From Bathymodiolus brooksi (taxonomy: Eukaryota; Mollusca; Bivalvia; Mytilida; Modiolidae), in the NCBI GenBank assembly GCA_963680875.1, contig OY804585.1, positions 43,693,414 through 43,757,413 on the forward strand: a stretch of 64,000 nt of DNA. The letters are read 5' to 3'. Shown one piece after another: positions 1 through 11,100 of the stretch (position 1 is its first letter; each line of letters opens with the position of its first letter). The notes beneath the pieces were generated by a model. That model made no database searches. It saw only the letters and a list, made by a program, of their open reading frames with translations, and was not told where the DNA came from. The translations under genes were made by a program, and so were the position numbers.

Positions 1-311
1 ACGTGTCTACCTCGGAATTAGGATAATATGTCCCAGTGGAGAAATGTGTCTACCTCGGAATTAGGATAATATGTCTGAGTGGAGAAACGTGTCTACCTCG
101 GAATTAGGATAATATGTCCCAGTGGAGAAATGTGTTTACCTCGGAATTAGGATAATATGTCCCAGTGGAGAAATGTGTCTACCTCGAAAATAGGATAATA
201 AGTCCGAGTGGAGAAACGTGTCTACCTCGGAATTAGGATAATATGTCCCAGTGGAGAAACGTGTTTACCTCGGAATTAGGATAATATGTCCCAGTGGAGA
301 AATGTGTCTAC

Positions 312-337
312 CTCGGAAATAGGATAATATGTCCGAG
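312..337. repeat. Inverted repeat within the TCCGAG monomer class
   Basis: CTCGGA at 312-317 and TCCGAG at 332-337 are perfect reverse complements separated by 14 bases. Every monomer with intact CTCGGA and TCCGAG carries this potential 6-bp stem. In the commoner TCCCAG monomers one base pair is mismatched. In TCTGAG monomers one pair becomes G-T, which could still pair as G-U in RNA. The stem is seen directly; any structural role is unproven. Confidence 0.7.
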
Positions 338-900
338 TGGAGAAACGTGTCTACCTCGGAATTAGGATAATATGTCCCAGTGGAGAAACGTGTCTACCTC
401 GGAATTAGGATAATATGTCCCAGTGGAGAAACGTGTGTACCTCGAAATTAAGATAATATGTCCCAGTGGAGAAAGGTGTCTACCTCGGAATTAGGATAAT
501 ATGTCCCAGTGGAGAAACGTGTCTACCTCGGAATTAGGATAATATGTCCCAGTGGAGAAACTTGTCTACCTCGGAATTAGGATATGTCCCAGTGGAGAAA
601 TGTGTCTACCTCGGAATTAGGATAATATGTCTGAGTGGAGAAACGTGTCTACCTCGGAATTAGGATAATATGTCCCAGTGGAGAAATGTGTTTACCTCGG
701 AATTAGGATAATATGTCCCAGTGGAGAAATGTGTCTACCTCGGAAATAGGATAATATGTCCCAGTGGAAAAACGTGTCTACCTCGGAATTAGGATAATAT
801 GTCCCAGTGGAGAAATGTGTCTACCTCGGAAATAGGATAATATGTCCGAGTGGAGAAATGTGTCTACCTCGGAAATAGGATAATATGTCCCAGTGGAGAA

Positions 901-1160
901 ATGTGTCTACCTGGAATTAAGATAATATTTCCGAGTGGAGAAACGTGTCTCCCTCGGAATTAGGATAATATGTCCCAATGGAGAAATGTGTCTACCTGGG
1001 AATTAGGATAATATGTCCCTGTGGAGAAACGTGTTTACCTCGGAATTAGGATAATATGTCCCAGTGGGGAAATGTGTCTACCTCGGAATTAGGATAATAT
1101 GTCCCATTGGAGAAATGTGTATACCTCGGAATTAGGTTAATATGTCCCAATGGAGAAACG
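901..1160. repeat. Type example of the recurrent ordered monomer cassette
   Basis: Monomers in fixed order carry CCTGGAATT (42 bp), GTCTCCCTCGG, TCCCAATGG, CCTGGGAATT, GTTTACC, GTGGGGAAATG, then GTATACC with GGTTAATATGTCCCAATGG. This ordered series recurs about 40 times in the window. GTATAC landmarks include 1,119, 2,020, 4,892, 5,793, 7,422, 8,322, 11,973, 13,047, 15,281, 16,312, 18,417, 19,533, 20,780, 21,983, 23,273, 24,992, 30,108 and 31,311. It is the building block of all the HORs here. Confidence 0.85.
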
Positions 1161-1454
1161 TGTCTACCTCGGAATTAGGATAATATGTCCCAGTGGAGAA
1201 ACGTGTTTGCCTCGGAATTAGGATAATATGTCCCAGTGGTGAAAGGTGTCTACCTCGGAATTAGGATAATATGTCCCAGTGGAGAAACGTGTCTACCTCG
1301 GAATTAGGATAATATGTCCCAGTGGAGAAAAGTGTCTACCTCGGAATTAGGATAATATGTCCCAGTGGAGAAATGTGTCTACCTCGGAATTAGGATAATA
1401 TGTCTGAGTGGAGAAACGTGTCTACCTCGGAATTAGGATAATATGTCCCAGTGG

Positions 1455-1466
1455 AGAAACGTTTCT
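1455..1466. repeat. 12-bp palindrome at a monomer junction
   Basis: AGAAACGTTTCT is its own reverse complement and spans the junction between two monomers. The standard junction AGAAACGTGTCT is the same with one symmetric pair broken. Exact copies stand at 5,228, 7,758, 26,188, 28,165, 34,656, 36,676, 59,950 and 60,979, all explained by HOR copying. Confidence 0.8.
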
Positions 1467-2530
1467 ACCTCGGAATTAGGATAATATGTCCCAGTGGAGA
1501 AACGTGTGTACCTCGGAATTAAGATAATATGTCCCAGTGGAGAAAGGTGTCTACCTCGGAATTAGGATAATATGTCCCAGTGGAGAAACGTGTCTACCTC
1601 GGAATTAGGATAATATGTCCCAGTGGAGAAATATGTCTACCTCGGAATTAGGATAATATGTCTGAGTGGAGAAACGTGTCTACCTCGGAATTAGGATAAT
1701 ATGTCCCAGTGGAGAAATGTGTTTACCTCGGAATTAGGATAATATGTCCCAGTGGAGAAATGTGTCTACCTCGGAAATAGGATAATATGTCCCAGTGGAG
1801 AAATGTGTCTACCTGGAATTAGGATAATATGTCCCAGTGGAGAAACGTGTCTCCCTCGAATTAGGATAATATGTCCCAATGGAGAAATGTGTCTACCTGG
1901 GAATTAGGATAATATGTCCCAGTGGAGAAACGTGTTTACCTCGGAATTAGGATAATATGTCCCAGTGGGGAAATGTGTCTACCTCGGAATTAGGATAATA
2001 TGTCCCAGTGGAGAAATGTGTATACCTCGGAATTAGGTTAATATGTCCCAATGGAGAAACGTGTCTACCTCAGAATTAGGATATTATGTCCCAGTGGAGA
2101 AACGTGTGTACCTCGGAATTAGGATAATATGTCCCAGTGGAGAAAGGTGTCTACCTCGGAATTAGGATAATATGTCCGAGTGGAGAAACGTGTCTACCTC
2201 GGAATTAGGATAATATGTCCCAGTGGAGAAATGTGTCTACCTCGGAAATAGGATAATATGTCCCAATGGAGAAATGTGTCTACCTGGAATTAGGATAATA
2301 TGTCCGAGTGGAGAAACGTGTCTTCCTCGGAATTAGGATAATATGTCCCAATGGAGAAATGTGTCTACCTGGGAATTAGGATAATATGTCCCAGTGGAGA
2401 AACGTGTTTACCTCGGAATTAGGATAATATGTCCCAGTGGGGAAATGTGTCTACCTCGGAATTAGGATAATATGTCCCAGTGGAGAAACGTGTCTACCTC
2501 GGAATTAGGATAATATGTCCCAGGTGAGAA

Positions 2531-3773
2531 ACGTGTCTACCTCGGAATTAGGATAATATGTCCCAGTGGAGAAATGTGTCTACCTCGGAATTAGGATAAT
2601 ATGTCTGAGTGGAGAAACGTGTCTACCTCGGAATTAGGATAATATGTCCCAGTGGAGAAATGTGTTTACCTCGGAATTAGGATAATATGTCCCAGTGGAG
2701 AAATGTGTCTACCTCGAAAATAGGATAATAAGTCCGAGTGGAGAAACGTGTCTACCTCGGAATTAGGATAATATGTCCCAGTGGAGAAACGTGTTTACCT
2801 CGGAATTAGGATAATATGTCCCAGTGGAGAAATGTGTCTACCTCGGAAATAGGATAATATGTCCGAGTGGAGAAACGTGTCTACCTCGGAATTAGGATAA
2901 TATGTCCCAGTGGAGAAACGTGTCTACCTCGGAATTAGGATAATATGTCCCAGTGGAGAAACGTGTGTACCTCGAAATTAAGATAATATGTCCCAGTGGA
3001 GAAAGGTGTCTACCTCGGAATTAGGATAATATGTCCCAGTGGAGAAACGTGTCTACCTCGGAATTAGGATAATATGTCCCAGTGGAGAAACTTGTCTACC
3101 TCGGAATTAGGATATGTCCCAGTGGAGAAATGTGTCTACCTCGGAATTAGGATAATATGTCTGAGTGGAGAAACGTGTCTACCTCGGAATTAGGATAATA
3201 TGTCCCAGTGGAGAAATGTTTTTACCTCGAAATTAGGATAATATGTCCCAGTGGAGAAATGTGTCTACCTCGGAATTAGGATAATATGCCTGAGTGGAGA
3301 AACGTGTCTACCTCGGAATTAGGATAATATGTCCCAGTGGAGAAATGTGTTTACCTCGGAATTAGGATAATATGTCCCAGTGGAGAAATGTGTGTACCTC
3401 GGAAATAGGATAATATGTTCCAGTGGAAAAACGTGTCTACCTCGGAATTAGGATAATATGTCCCAGTGGAGAAATGTGTCTACCTCGGAAATAGGATAAT
3501 ATGTCCCAGTGGAGAAATGTGTCTACCTGGAATTAGGATAATATGTCCGAGTGGAGAAACGTGTCTTCCTCGGAATTAGGATAATATGTCCCAATGGAGA
3601 AATGTGTCTACCTGGGAATTAGGATAATATGTCCCAGTGGAGAAACGTGTTTACCTCGGAATTAGGATAATATGTCCCAGTGGGGAAATGTGTCTACCTC
3701 GGAATTAGGATAATATGTCCCAGTGGAGAAACGTGTCTACCTCGGAATTAGGATAATATGTCCCAGTGGAGAA
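2531..3773. repeat. Higher-order repeat A2, internally deleted (1,243 bp)
   Basis: A short copy of the A repeat. Its left part matches A1 at an offset of 2,530 bp, including the CTCGAAAATAGG marker at 2,714 and the 40-bp monomer at 3,111. Its right part matches the end of A1 at an offset of 1,243 bp (CTTCCTCGG at 3,565 against 2,322). About 30 monomers (1,287 bp) are therefore missing. The joint is not clean: around 3,215-3,430 there are variants absent from A1, namely GTTTTTACCTCGAAATT, ATGCCTGAG and GTGTGTACCTCGGAAAT. This suggests a conversion tract from another part of the array. Confidence 0.85.
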
Positions 3774-6303
3774 ACGTGTCTACCTCGGAATTAGGATAAT
3801 ATGTCCCAGTGGAGAAATGTGTCTACCTCGGAATTAGGATAATATGTCTGAGTGGAGAAACGTGTCTACCTCGGAATTAGGATAATATGTCCCAGTGGAG
3901 AAATGTGTTTACCTCGGAATTAGGATAATATGTCCCAGTGGAGAAATGTGTCTACCTCGAAAATAGGATAATAAGTCCGAGTGGAGAAACGTGTCTACCT
4001 CGGAATTAGGATAATATGTCCCAGTGGAGAAACGTGTTTACCTCGGAATTAGGATAATATGTCCCAGTGGAGAAATGTGTCTACCTCGGAAATAGGATAA
4101 TATGTCCGAGTGGAGAAACGTGTCTACCTCGGAATTAGGATAATATGTCCCAGTGGAGAAACGTGTCTACCTCGGAATTAGGATAATATGTCCCAGTGGA
4201 GAAACGTGTGTACCTCGAAATTAAGATAATATGTCCCAGTGGAGAAAGGTGTCTACCTCGGAATTAGGATAATATGTCCCAGTGGAGAAACGTGTCTACC
4301 TCGGAATTAGGATAATATGTCCCAGTGGAGAAACTTGTCTACCTCGGAATTAGGATATGTCCCAGTGGAGAAATGTGTCTACCTCGGAATTAGGATAATA
4401 TGTCTGAGTGGAGAAACGTGTCTACCTCGGAATTAGGATAATATGTCCCAGTGGAGAAATGTGTTTACCTCGGAATTAGGATAATATGTCCCAGTGGAGA
4501 AATGTGTCTACCTCGGAAATAGGATAATATGTCCCAGTGGAAAAACGTGTCTACCTCGGAATTAGGATAATATGTCCCAGTGGAGAAATGTGTCTACCTC
4601 GGAAATAGGATAATATGTCCGAGTGGAGAAATGTGTCTACCTCGGAAATAGGATAATATGTCCCAGTGGAGAAATGTGTCTACCTGGAATTAAGATAATA
4701 TTTCCGAGTGGAGAAACGTGTCTCCCTCGGAATTAGGATAATATGTCCCAATGGAGAAATGTGTCTACCTGGGAATTAGGATAATATGTCCCTGTGGAGA
4801 AACGTGTTTACCTCGGAATTAGGATAATATGTCCCAGTGGGGAAATGTGTCTACCTCGGAATTAGGATAATATGTCCCATTGGAGAAATGTGTATACCTC
4901 GGAATTAGGTTAATATGTCCCAATGGAGAAACGTGTCTACCTCGGAATTAGGATAATATGTCCCAGTGGAGAAACGTGTTTGCCTCGGAATTAGGATAAT
5001 ATGTCCCAGTGGTGAAAGGTGTCTACCTCGGAATTAGGATAATATGTCCCAGTGGAGAAACGTGTCTACCTCGGAATTAGGATAATATGTCCCAGTGGAG
5101 AAAAGTGTCTACCTCGGAATTAGGATAATATGTCCCAGTGGAGAAATGTGTCTACCTCGGAATTAGGATAATATGTCTGAGTGGAGAAACGTGTCTACCT
5201 CGGAATTAGGATAATATGTCCCAGTGGAGAAACGTTTCTACCTCGGAATTAGGATAATATGTCCCAGTGGAGAAACGTGTGTACCTCGGAATTAAGATAA
5301 TATGTCCCAGTGGAGAAAGGTGTCTACCTCGGAATTAGGATAATATGTCCCAGTGGAGAAACGTGTCTACCTCGGAATTAGGATAATATGTCCCAGTGGA
5401 GAAATATGTCTACCTCGGAATTAGGATAATATGTCTGAGTGGAGAAACGTGTCTACCTCGGAATTAGGATAATATGTCCCAGTGGAGAAATGTGTTTACC
5501 TCGGAATTAGGATAATATGTCCCAGTGGAGAAATGTGTCTACCTCGGAAATAGGATAATATGTCCCAGTGGAGAAATGTGTCTACCTGGAATTAGGATAA
5601 TATGTCCCAGTGGAGAAACGTGTCTCCCTCGAATTAGGATAATATGTCCCAATGGAGAAATGTGTCTACCTGGGAATTAGGATAATATGTCCCAGTGGAG
5701 AAACGTGTTTACCTCGGAATTAGGATAATATGTCCCAGTGGGGAAATGTGTCTACCTCGGAATTAGGATAATATGTCCCAGTGGAGAAATGTGTATACCT
5801 CGGAATTAGGTTAATATGTCCCAATGGAGAAACGTGTCTACCTCAGAATTAGGATATTATGTCCCAGTGGAGAAACGTGTGTACCTCGGAATTAGGATAA
5901 TATGTCCCAGTGGAGAAAGGTGTCTACCTCGGAATTAGGATAATATGTCCGAGTGGAGAAACGTGTCTACCTCGGAATTAGGATAATATGTCCCAGTGGA
6001 GAAATGTGTCTACCTCGGAAATAGGATAATATGTCCCAATGGAGAAATGTGTCTACCTGGAATTAGGATAATATGTCCGAGTGGAGAAACGTGTCTTCCT
6101 CGGAATTAGGATAATATGTCCCAATGGAGAAATGTGTCTACCTGGGAATTAGGATAATATGTCCCAGTGGAGAAACGTGTTTACCTCGGAATTAGGATAA
6201 TATGTCCCAGTGGGGAAATGTGTCTACCTCGGAATTAGGATAATATGTCCCAGTGGAGAAACGTGTCTACCTCGGAATTAGGATAATATGTCCCAGGTGA
6301 GAA
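3774..6303. repeat. Higher-order repeat A3 (59 monomers, 2,530 bp)
   Basis: Full-length copy of A1 at an offset of 3,773 bp. The private markers all coincide: CTCGAAAATAGG at 3,957, the 40-bp monomer at 4,354, AATATTTCCGAG near 4,698, GTATAC at 4,892 and 5,793, and AGGTGAGAA near 6,295. No difference from A1 was noticed in the stretches compared. A1 plus A2 may therefore have been duplicated as one block. The rearranged AGGTGAGAA is shared by A1 and A3 only. Confidence 0.88.
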
Positions 6304-8531
6304 ACGTGTCTACCTCGGAATTAGGATAATATGTCCCAGTGGAGAAATGTGTCTACCTCGGAATTAGGATAATATGTCTGAGTGGAGAAACGTGTCTACC
6401 TCGGAATTAGGATAATATGTCCCAGTGGAGAAATGTGTTTACCTCGGAATTAGGATAATATGTCCCAGTGGAGAAATGTGTCTACCTCGAAAATAGGATA
6501 ATAAGTCCGAGTGGAGAAACGTGTCTACCTCGGAATTAGGATAATATGTCCCAGTGGAGAAACGTGTTTACCTCGGAATTAGGATAATATGTCCCAGTGG
6601 AGAAATGTGTCTACCTCGGAAATAGGATAATATGTCCGAGTGGAGAAACGTGTCTACCTCGGAATTAGGATAATATGTCCCAGTGGAGAAACGTGTCTAC
6701 CTCGGAATTAGGATAATATGTCCCAGTGGAGAAACGTGTGTACCTCGAAATTAAGATAATATGTCCCAGTGGAGAAAGGTGTCTACCTCGGAATTAGGAT
6801 AATATGTCCCAGTGGAGAAACGTGTCTACCTCGGAATTAGGATAATATGTCCCAGTGGAGAAACTTGTCTACCTCGGAATTAGGATATGTCCCAGTGGAG
6901 AAATGTGTCTACCTCGGAATTAGGATAATATGTCTGAGTGGAGAAACGTGTCTACCTCGGAATTAGGATAATATGTCCCAGTGGAGAAATGTGTTTACCT
7001 CGGAATTAGGATAATATGTCCCAGTGGAGAAATGTGTCTACCTCGGAAATAGGATAATATGTCCCAGTGGAAAAACGTGTCTACCTCGGAATTAGGATAA
7101 TATGTCCCAGTGGAGAAATGTGTCTACCTCGGAAATAGGATAATATGTCCGAGTGGAGAAATGTGTCTACCTCGGAAATAGGATAATATGTCCCAGTGGA
7201 GAAATGTGTCTACCTGGAATTAAGATAATATTTCCGAGTGGAGAAACGTGTCTCACTCGGAATTAGGATAATATGTCCCAATGGAGAAATGTGTCTACCT
7301 GGGAATTAGGATAATATGTCCCTGTGGAGAAACGTGTTTACCTCGGAATTAGGATAATATGTCCCAGTGGGGAAATGTGTCTACCTCGGAATTAGGATAA
7401 TATGTCCCATTGGAGAAATGTGTATACCTCGGAATTAGGTTAATATGTCCCAATGGAGAAACGTGTCTACCTCGGAATTAGGATAATATGTCCCAGTGGA
7501 GAAACGTGTTTGCCTCGGAATTAGGATAATATGTCCCAGTGGTGAAAGGTGTCTACCTCGGAATTAGGATAATATGTCCCAGTGGAGAAACGTGTCTACC
7601 TCGGAATTAGGATAATATGTCCCAGTGGAGAAAAGTGTCTACCTCGGAATTAGGATAATATGTCCCAGTGGAGAAATGTGTCTACCTCGGAATTAGGATA
7701 ATATGTCTGAGTGGAGAAACGTGTCTACCTCGGAATTAGGATAATATGTCCCAGTGGAGAAACGTTTCTACCTCGGAATTAGGATAATATGTCCCAGTGG
7801 AGAAACGTGTGTACCTCGGAATTAAGATAATATGTCCCAGTGGAGAAAGGTGTCTACCTCGGAATTAGGATAATATGTCCCAGTGGAGAAACGTGTCTAC
7901 CTCGGAATTAGGATAATATGTCCCAGTGGAGAAATATGTCTACCTCGGAATTAGGATAATATGTCTGAGTGGAGAAACGTGTCTACCTCGGAATTAGGAT
8001 AATATGTCCCAGTGGAGAAATGTGTTTACCTCGGAATTAGGATAATATGTCCCAGTGGAGAAATGTGTCTACCTCGGAAATAGGATAATATGTCCCAGTG
8101 GAGAAATGTGTCTACCTGGAATTAGGATAATATGTCCCAGTGGAGAAACGTGTCTCCCTCGAATTAGGATAATATGTCCCAATGGAGAAATGTGTCTACC
8201 TGGGAATTAGGATAATATGTCCCAGTGGAGAAACGTGTTTACCTCGGAATTAGGATAATATGTCCCAGTGGGAAATGTGTCTACCTCGGAATTAGGATAA
8301 TATGTCCCAGTGGAGAAATGTGTATACCTCGGAATTAGGTTAATATGTCCCAATGGAGAAACGTGTCTACCTCAGAATTAGGATATTATGTCCCAGTGGA
8401 GAAACGTGTGTACCTCGGAATTAGGATAATATGTCCCAGTGGAGAAAGGTGTCTACCTCGGAATTAGGATAATATGTCCGAGTGGAGAAACGTGTCTACC
8501 TCGGAATTAGGATAATATGTCCCAGTGGAGA
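6304..8531. repeat. Higher-order repeat A4, truncated on the right
   Basis: Matches A1 at an offset of 6,303 bp and A3 at 2,530 bp, up to about 8,531. After that point the monomer order changes, where A1 has CTCGGAAATAGG and this copy has CTCGGAATTAGG. Private changes are GTCTCACTCGG near 7,250, where A1 has GTCTCCCTCGG, and one deleted G near 8,271 (GTGGGAAATG instead of GTGGGGAAATG), which shifts later landmarks by one base. GTATAC landmarks are at 7,422 and 8,322. Confidence 0.85.
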
Positions 8532-11100
8532 AACGTGTCTACCTCGGAATTAGGATAATATGTCCCAGTGGAGAAATGTGTTTACCTCGGAATTAGGATA
8601 ATATGTCTGAGTGGAGAAACGTGTCTACCTCGGAATTAGGATAATATGTCCCAGTGGAGAAATGTGTCTACCTCGGAATTAGGATAATATGTCCCAGTGG
8701 AGAAATGTGTCTACCTCGGAAATAGGATAATTTGTCCGAGTGGAGAAACGTGTCTACCTCGGAATTAGGATAATATGTCCCAGTGGAGAAACGTGTCTAC
8801 CTCGGAATTAGGATAATATGTCCCAGTGGAGAAACGTGTGTACCTCGGAATTAAGATAATATGTCCCAGTGGAGAAAGGTGTCTACCTCGGAATTAGGAT
8901 AATATGTTCCAGTGGAGAAACGTGTCTACCTCGGAATTAGGATAATATGTCCCAGTGGAGAAACGTGTCTACCTCGGAATTAGGATAATATGTCCCAATG
9001 GAGAAATGTGTCTACCTGGGAATTAGGATAATATGTCCCAGTGGAGAAACGTGTTTACCTCGGAATTAGGATAATATGTCTGAGTGGAGAAATGTGTCTA
9101 CCTCGGAAATAGGATAATATGTCCGAGTGGAGAAACGTGTCTACCTCGGAATTAGGATAATATGTCCCAGTGGAGAAACGTGTCTACCTCGGAATTAGGA
9201 TAATATGTCCCAGTGGAGAAACGTGTGTACCTCGGAATTAAGATAATATGTCCCAGTGGAGAAAGGTGTCTACCTCGGAATTAGGATAATATGTCCCAGT
9301 GGAGAAACGTGTCTACCTCGGAATTAGGATAATATGTCCCAGTGGAGAAACGTGTCTACCTCGGAATTAGGATAATATGTCCCAGTGGAGAAACGTGTCT
9401 ACCTCGGAATTAGGATAATATGTCCCAGTGGAGAAATGTGTTTAACTCGGAATTAGGATAATATGTCCCAGTGGAGAAATGTGTCTACCTCGGAATTAGG
9501 ATAATATGTCTGAGTGGAGAAACGTGTCTACCTCGGAATTAGGATAATATGTCCCAGTGGAGAAATGTGTTTACCTCGGAATTAGGATAATATGTCCCAG
9601 TGGAGAAATGTGTCTACCTCGGAAATAGGATAATATGTCCCAGTGGAAAAACGTGTCTACCTCGGAATTAGGATAATATGTCCCAGTGGAGAAATGTGTC
9701 TACCTCGGAATTAGGATAATATGTCCGAGTGGAGAAATGTGTCTACCTCGGAAATAGGATAATATGTCCGAGTGGAGAAATGTGTCTACCTCGGAAATAG
9801 GATAATATGTCCCAGTGGAGAAATGTGTCTACCTGGAATTAGGATAATATGTCCGAGTGGAGAAACGTGTCTCCCTCGGAATTAGGATAATATGTCCCAA
9901 TGGAGAAATGTGTCTACCTGGGAATTAGGATAATATGTCCCAGTGGAGAAACGTGTTTACCTCGGAATTAGGATAATATGTCCCAGTGGGGAAATGTGTC
10001 TACCTCGGAATTAGGATAATATGTCCCCGTGGAGAAACGAGTCTACCTCGGAATTAGGATAATATGTCCCAGTGGAGAAACGTGTGTACCTCGGAATTAA
10101 GATAATATGTCCCAGTGGAGAAAGGTGTCTACCTCGGAATTAGGATAATATGTCCCAGTGGAGAAACGTGTCTACCTCGGAATTAGGATAATATGTCCCA
10201 GTGGAGAAACGTGTCTACCTCGGAATTAGGATAATATGTCTGAGTGGAGAAACGTGTCTACCTCGGAATTAGGATAATATGTCCCAGTGGAGAAATGTTT
10301 TTACCTCGGATTTAGGATAATATTTCCCAGTGGAGAAATGTGTCTACCTCGGAATTAGGATAATATGTCTGAGTGGAGAAACGTGTCTACCTCGGAATTA
10401 GGATAATATGTCCCAGTGGAGAAATGTGTTTACCTCGGAATTAGGATAATATGTCCCAGTGGAGAAATGTGTCTACCTCGGAAATAGGATAATATGTCCC
10501 AGTGGAAAAACGTGTCTACCTCGGAATTAGGATAATATGTCCCTGTGGAGAAATGTGTCTACCTCGGAATTAGGATAATATGTCCGAGTGGAGAAATGTG
10601 TCTACCTCGGAAATAGGATAATATGTCCGAGTGAAGAAATGTGTCTACCTCGGAAATAGGATAATATGTCCCAGTGGAGAAATGTGTCTACCTGGAATTA
10701 GGATAATATGTCCGAGTGGAGAAACGTGTCTCCCTCGGAATTAGGATAATATGTCCCAATGGAGAAATGTGTCTACCTGGGAATTAGGATAATATGTCCT
10801 GTGGAGAAACGTGTTTACCTCGGAATTAGGATAATATGTCCCAGTGGTGAAATGTGTCTACCTCGGAATTAGGATAATATGTCCCAGTGGAGAAACGTGT
10901 CTACCTCGGAATTAGGATAATATGTCCCAGTGGAGAAATGTGTCTACCTCGGAATTAGGATAATATGTCTGAGTGGAGAAACGTGTCTACCTCGGAATTA
11001 GGATAATATGTCCCAGTGGAGAAATGTGTTTACCTCGGAATTAGGATAATATGTCCCAGTGGAGAAATGTGTCTACCTCGGAAATAGGATAATATGTCCG
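8532..11100. repeat. Mixed satellite block B with 859- and 1,073-bp spacings
   Basis: Same 43-bp monomers without a long clean HOR. The linked variant GTGTGTACC plus AATTAAGATAAT occurs at 8,836, 9,223, 10,082 and 11,155, giving spacings of 387, 859 and 1,073 bp (9, 20 and 25 monomers, less one or two bases). The AGTGGAAAAACG variant at 9,641 and 10,500 also gives 859. The block therefore contains two roughly 20-monomer units (about 9,180-10,040 and 10,041-10,900) that resemble each other but carry private changes, such as GTTTAACTCGG near 9,441 and GTTTTTACCTCGGATTT near 10,297. No gene or unrelated sequence is present. Confidence 0.75.

Larger units (their letters stand above)
1..2530. repeat. 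Higher-order repeat A1 (59 monomers, 2,530 bp)
   Basis: First copy of a 59-monomer higher-order repeat. The length is 59 x 43 minus 7 bases, and all seven are accounted for. One monomer near 557-596 lacks 3 bases (GGATATG instead of GGATAATATG). Four monomers lack one base, three reading CCTGGAATT and one CCTCGAATT. Private markers are CTCGAAAATAGG with AAGTCCGAG near 184-211, and AGGTGAGAA near 2,522. Both recur exactly 2,530 or 3,773 bp further on. The unit contains two of the recurrent six-to-seven-monomer cassettes, marked by GTATAC at 1,119 and 2,020, 901 bp apart. Confidence 0.9.
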
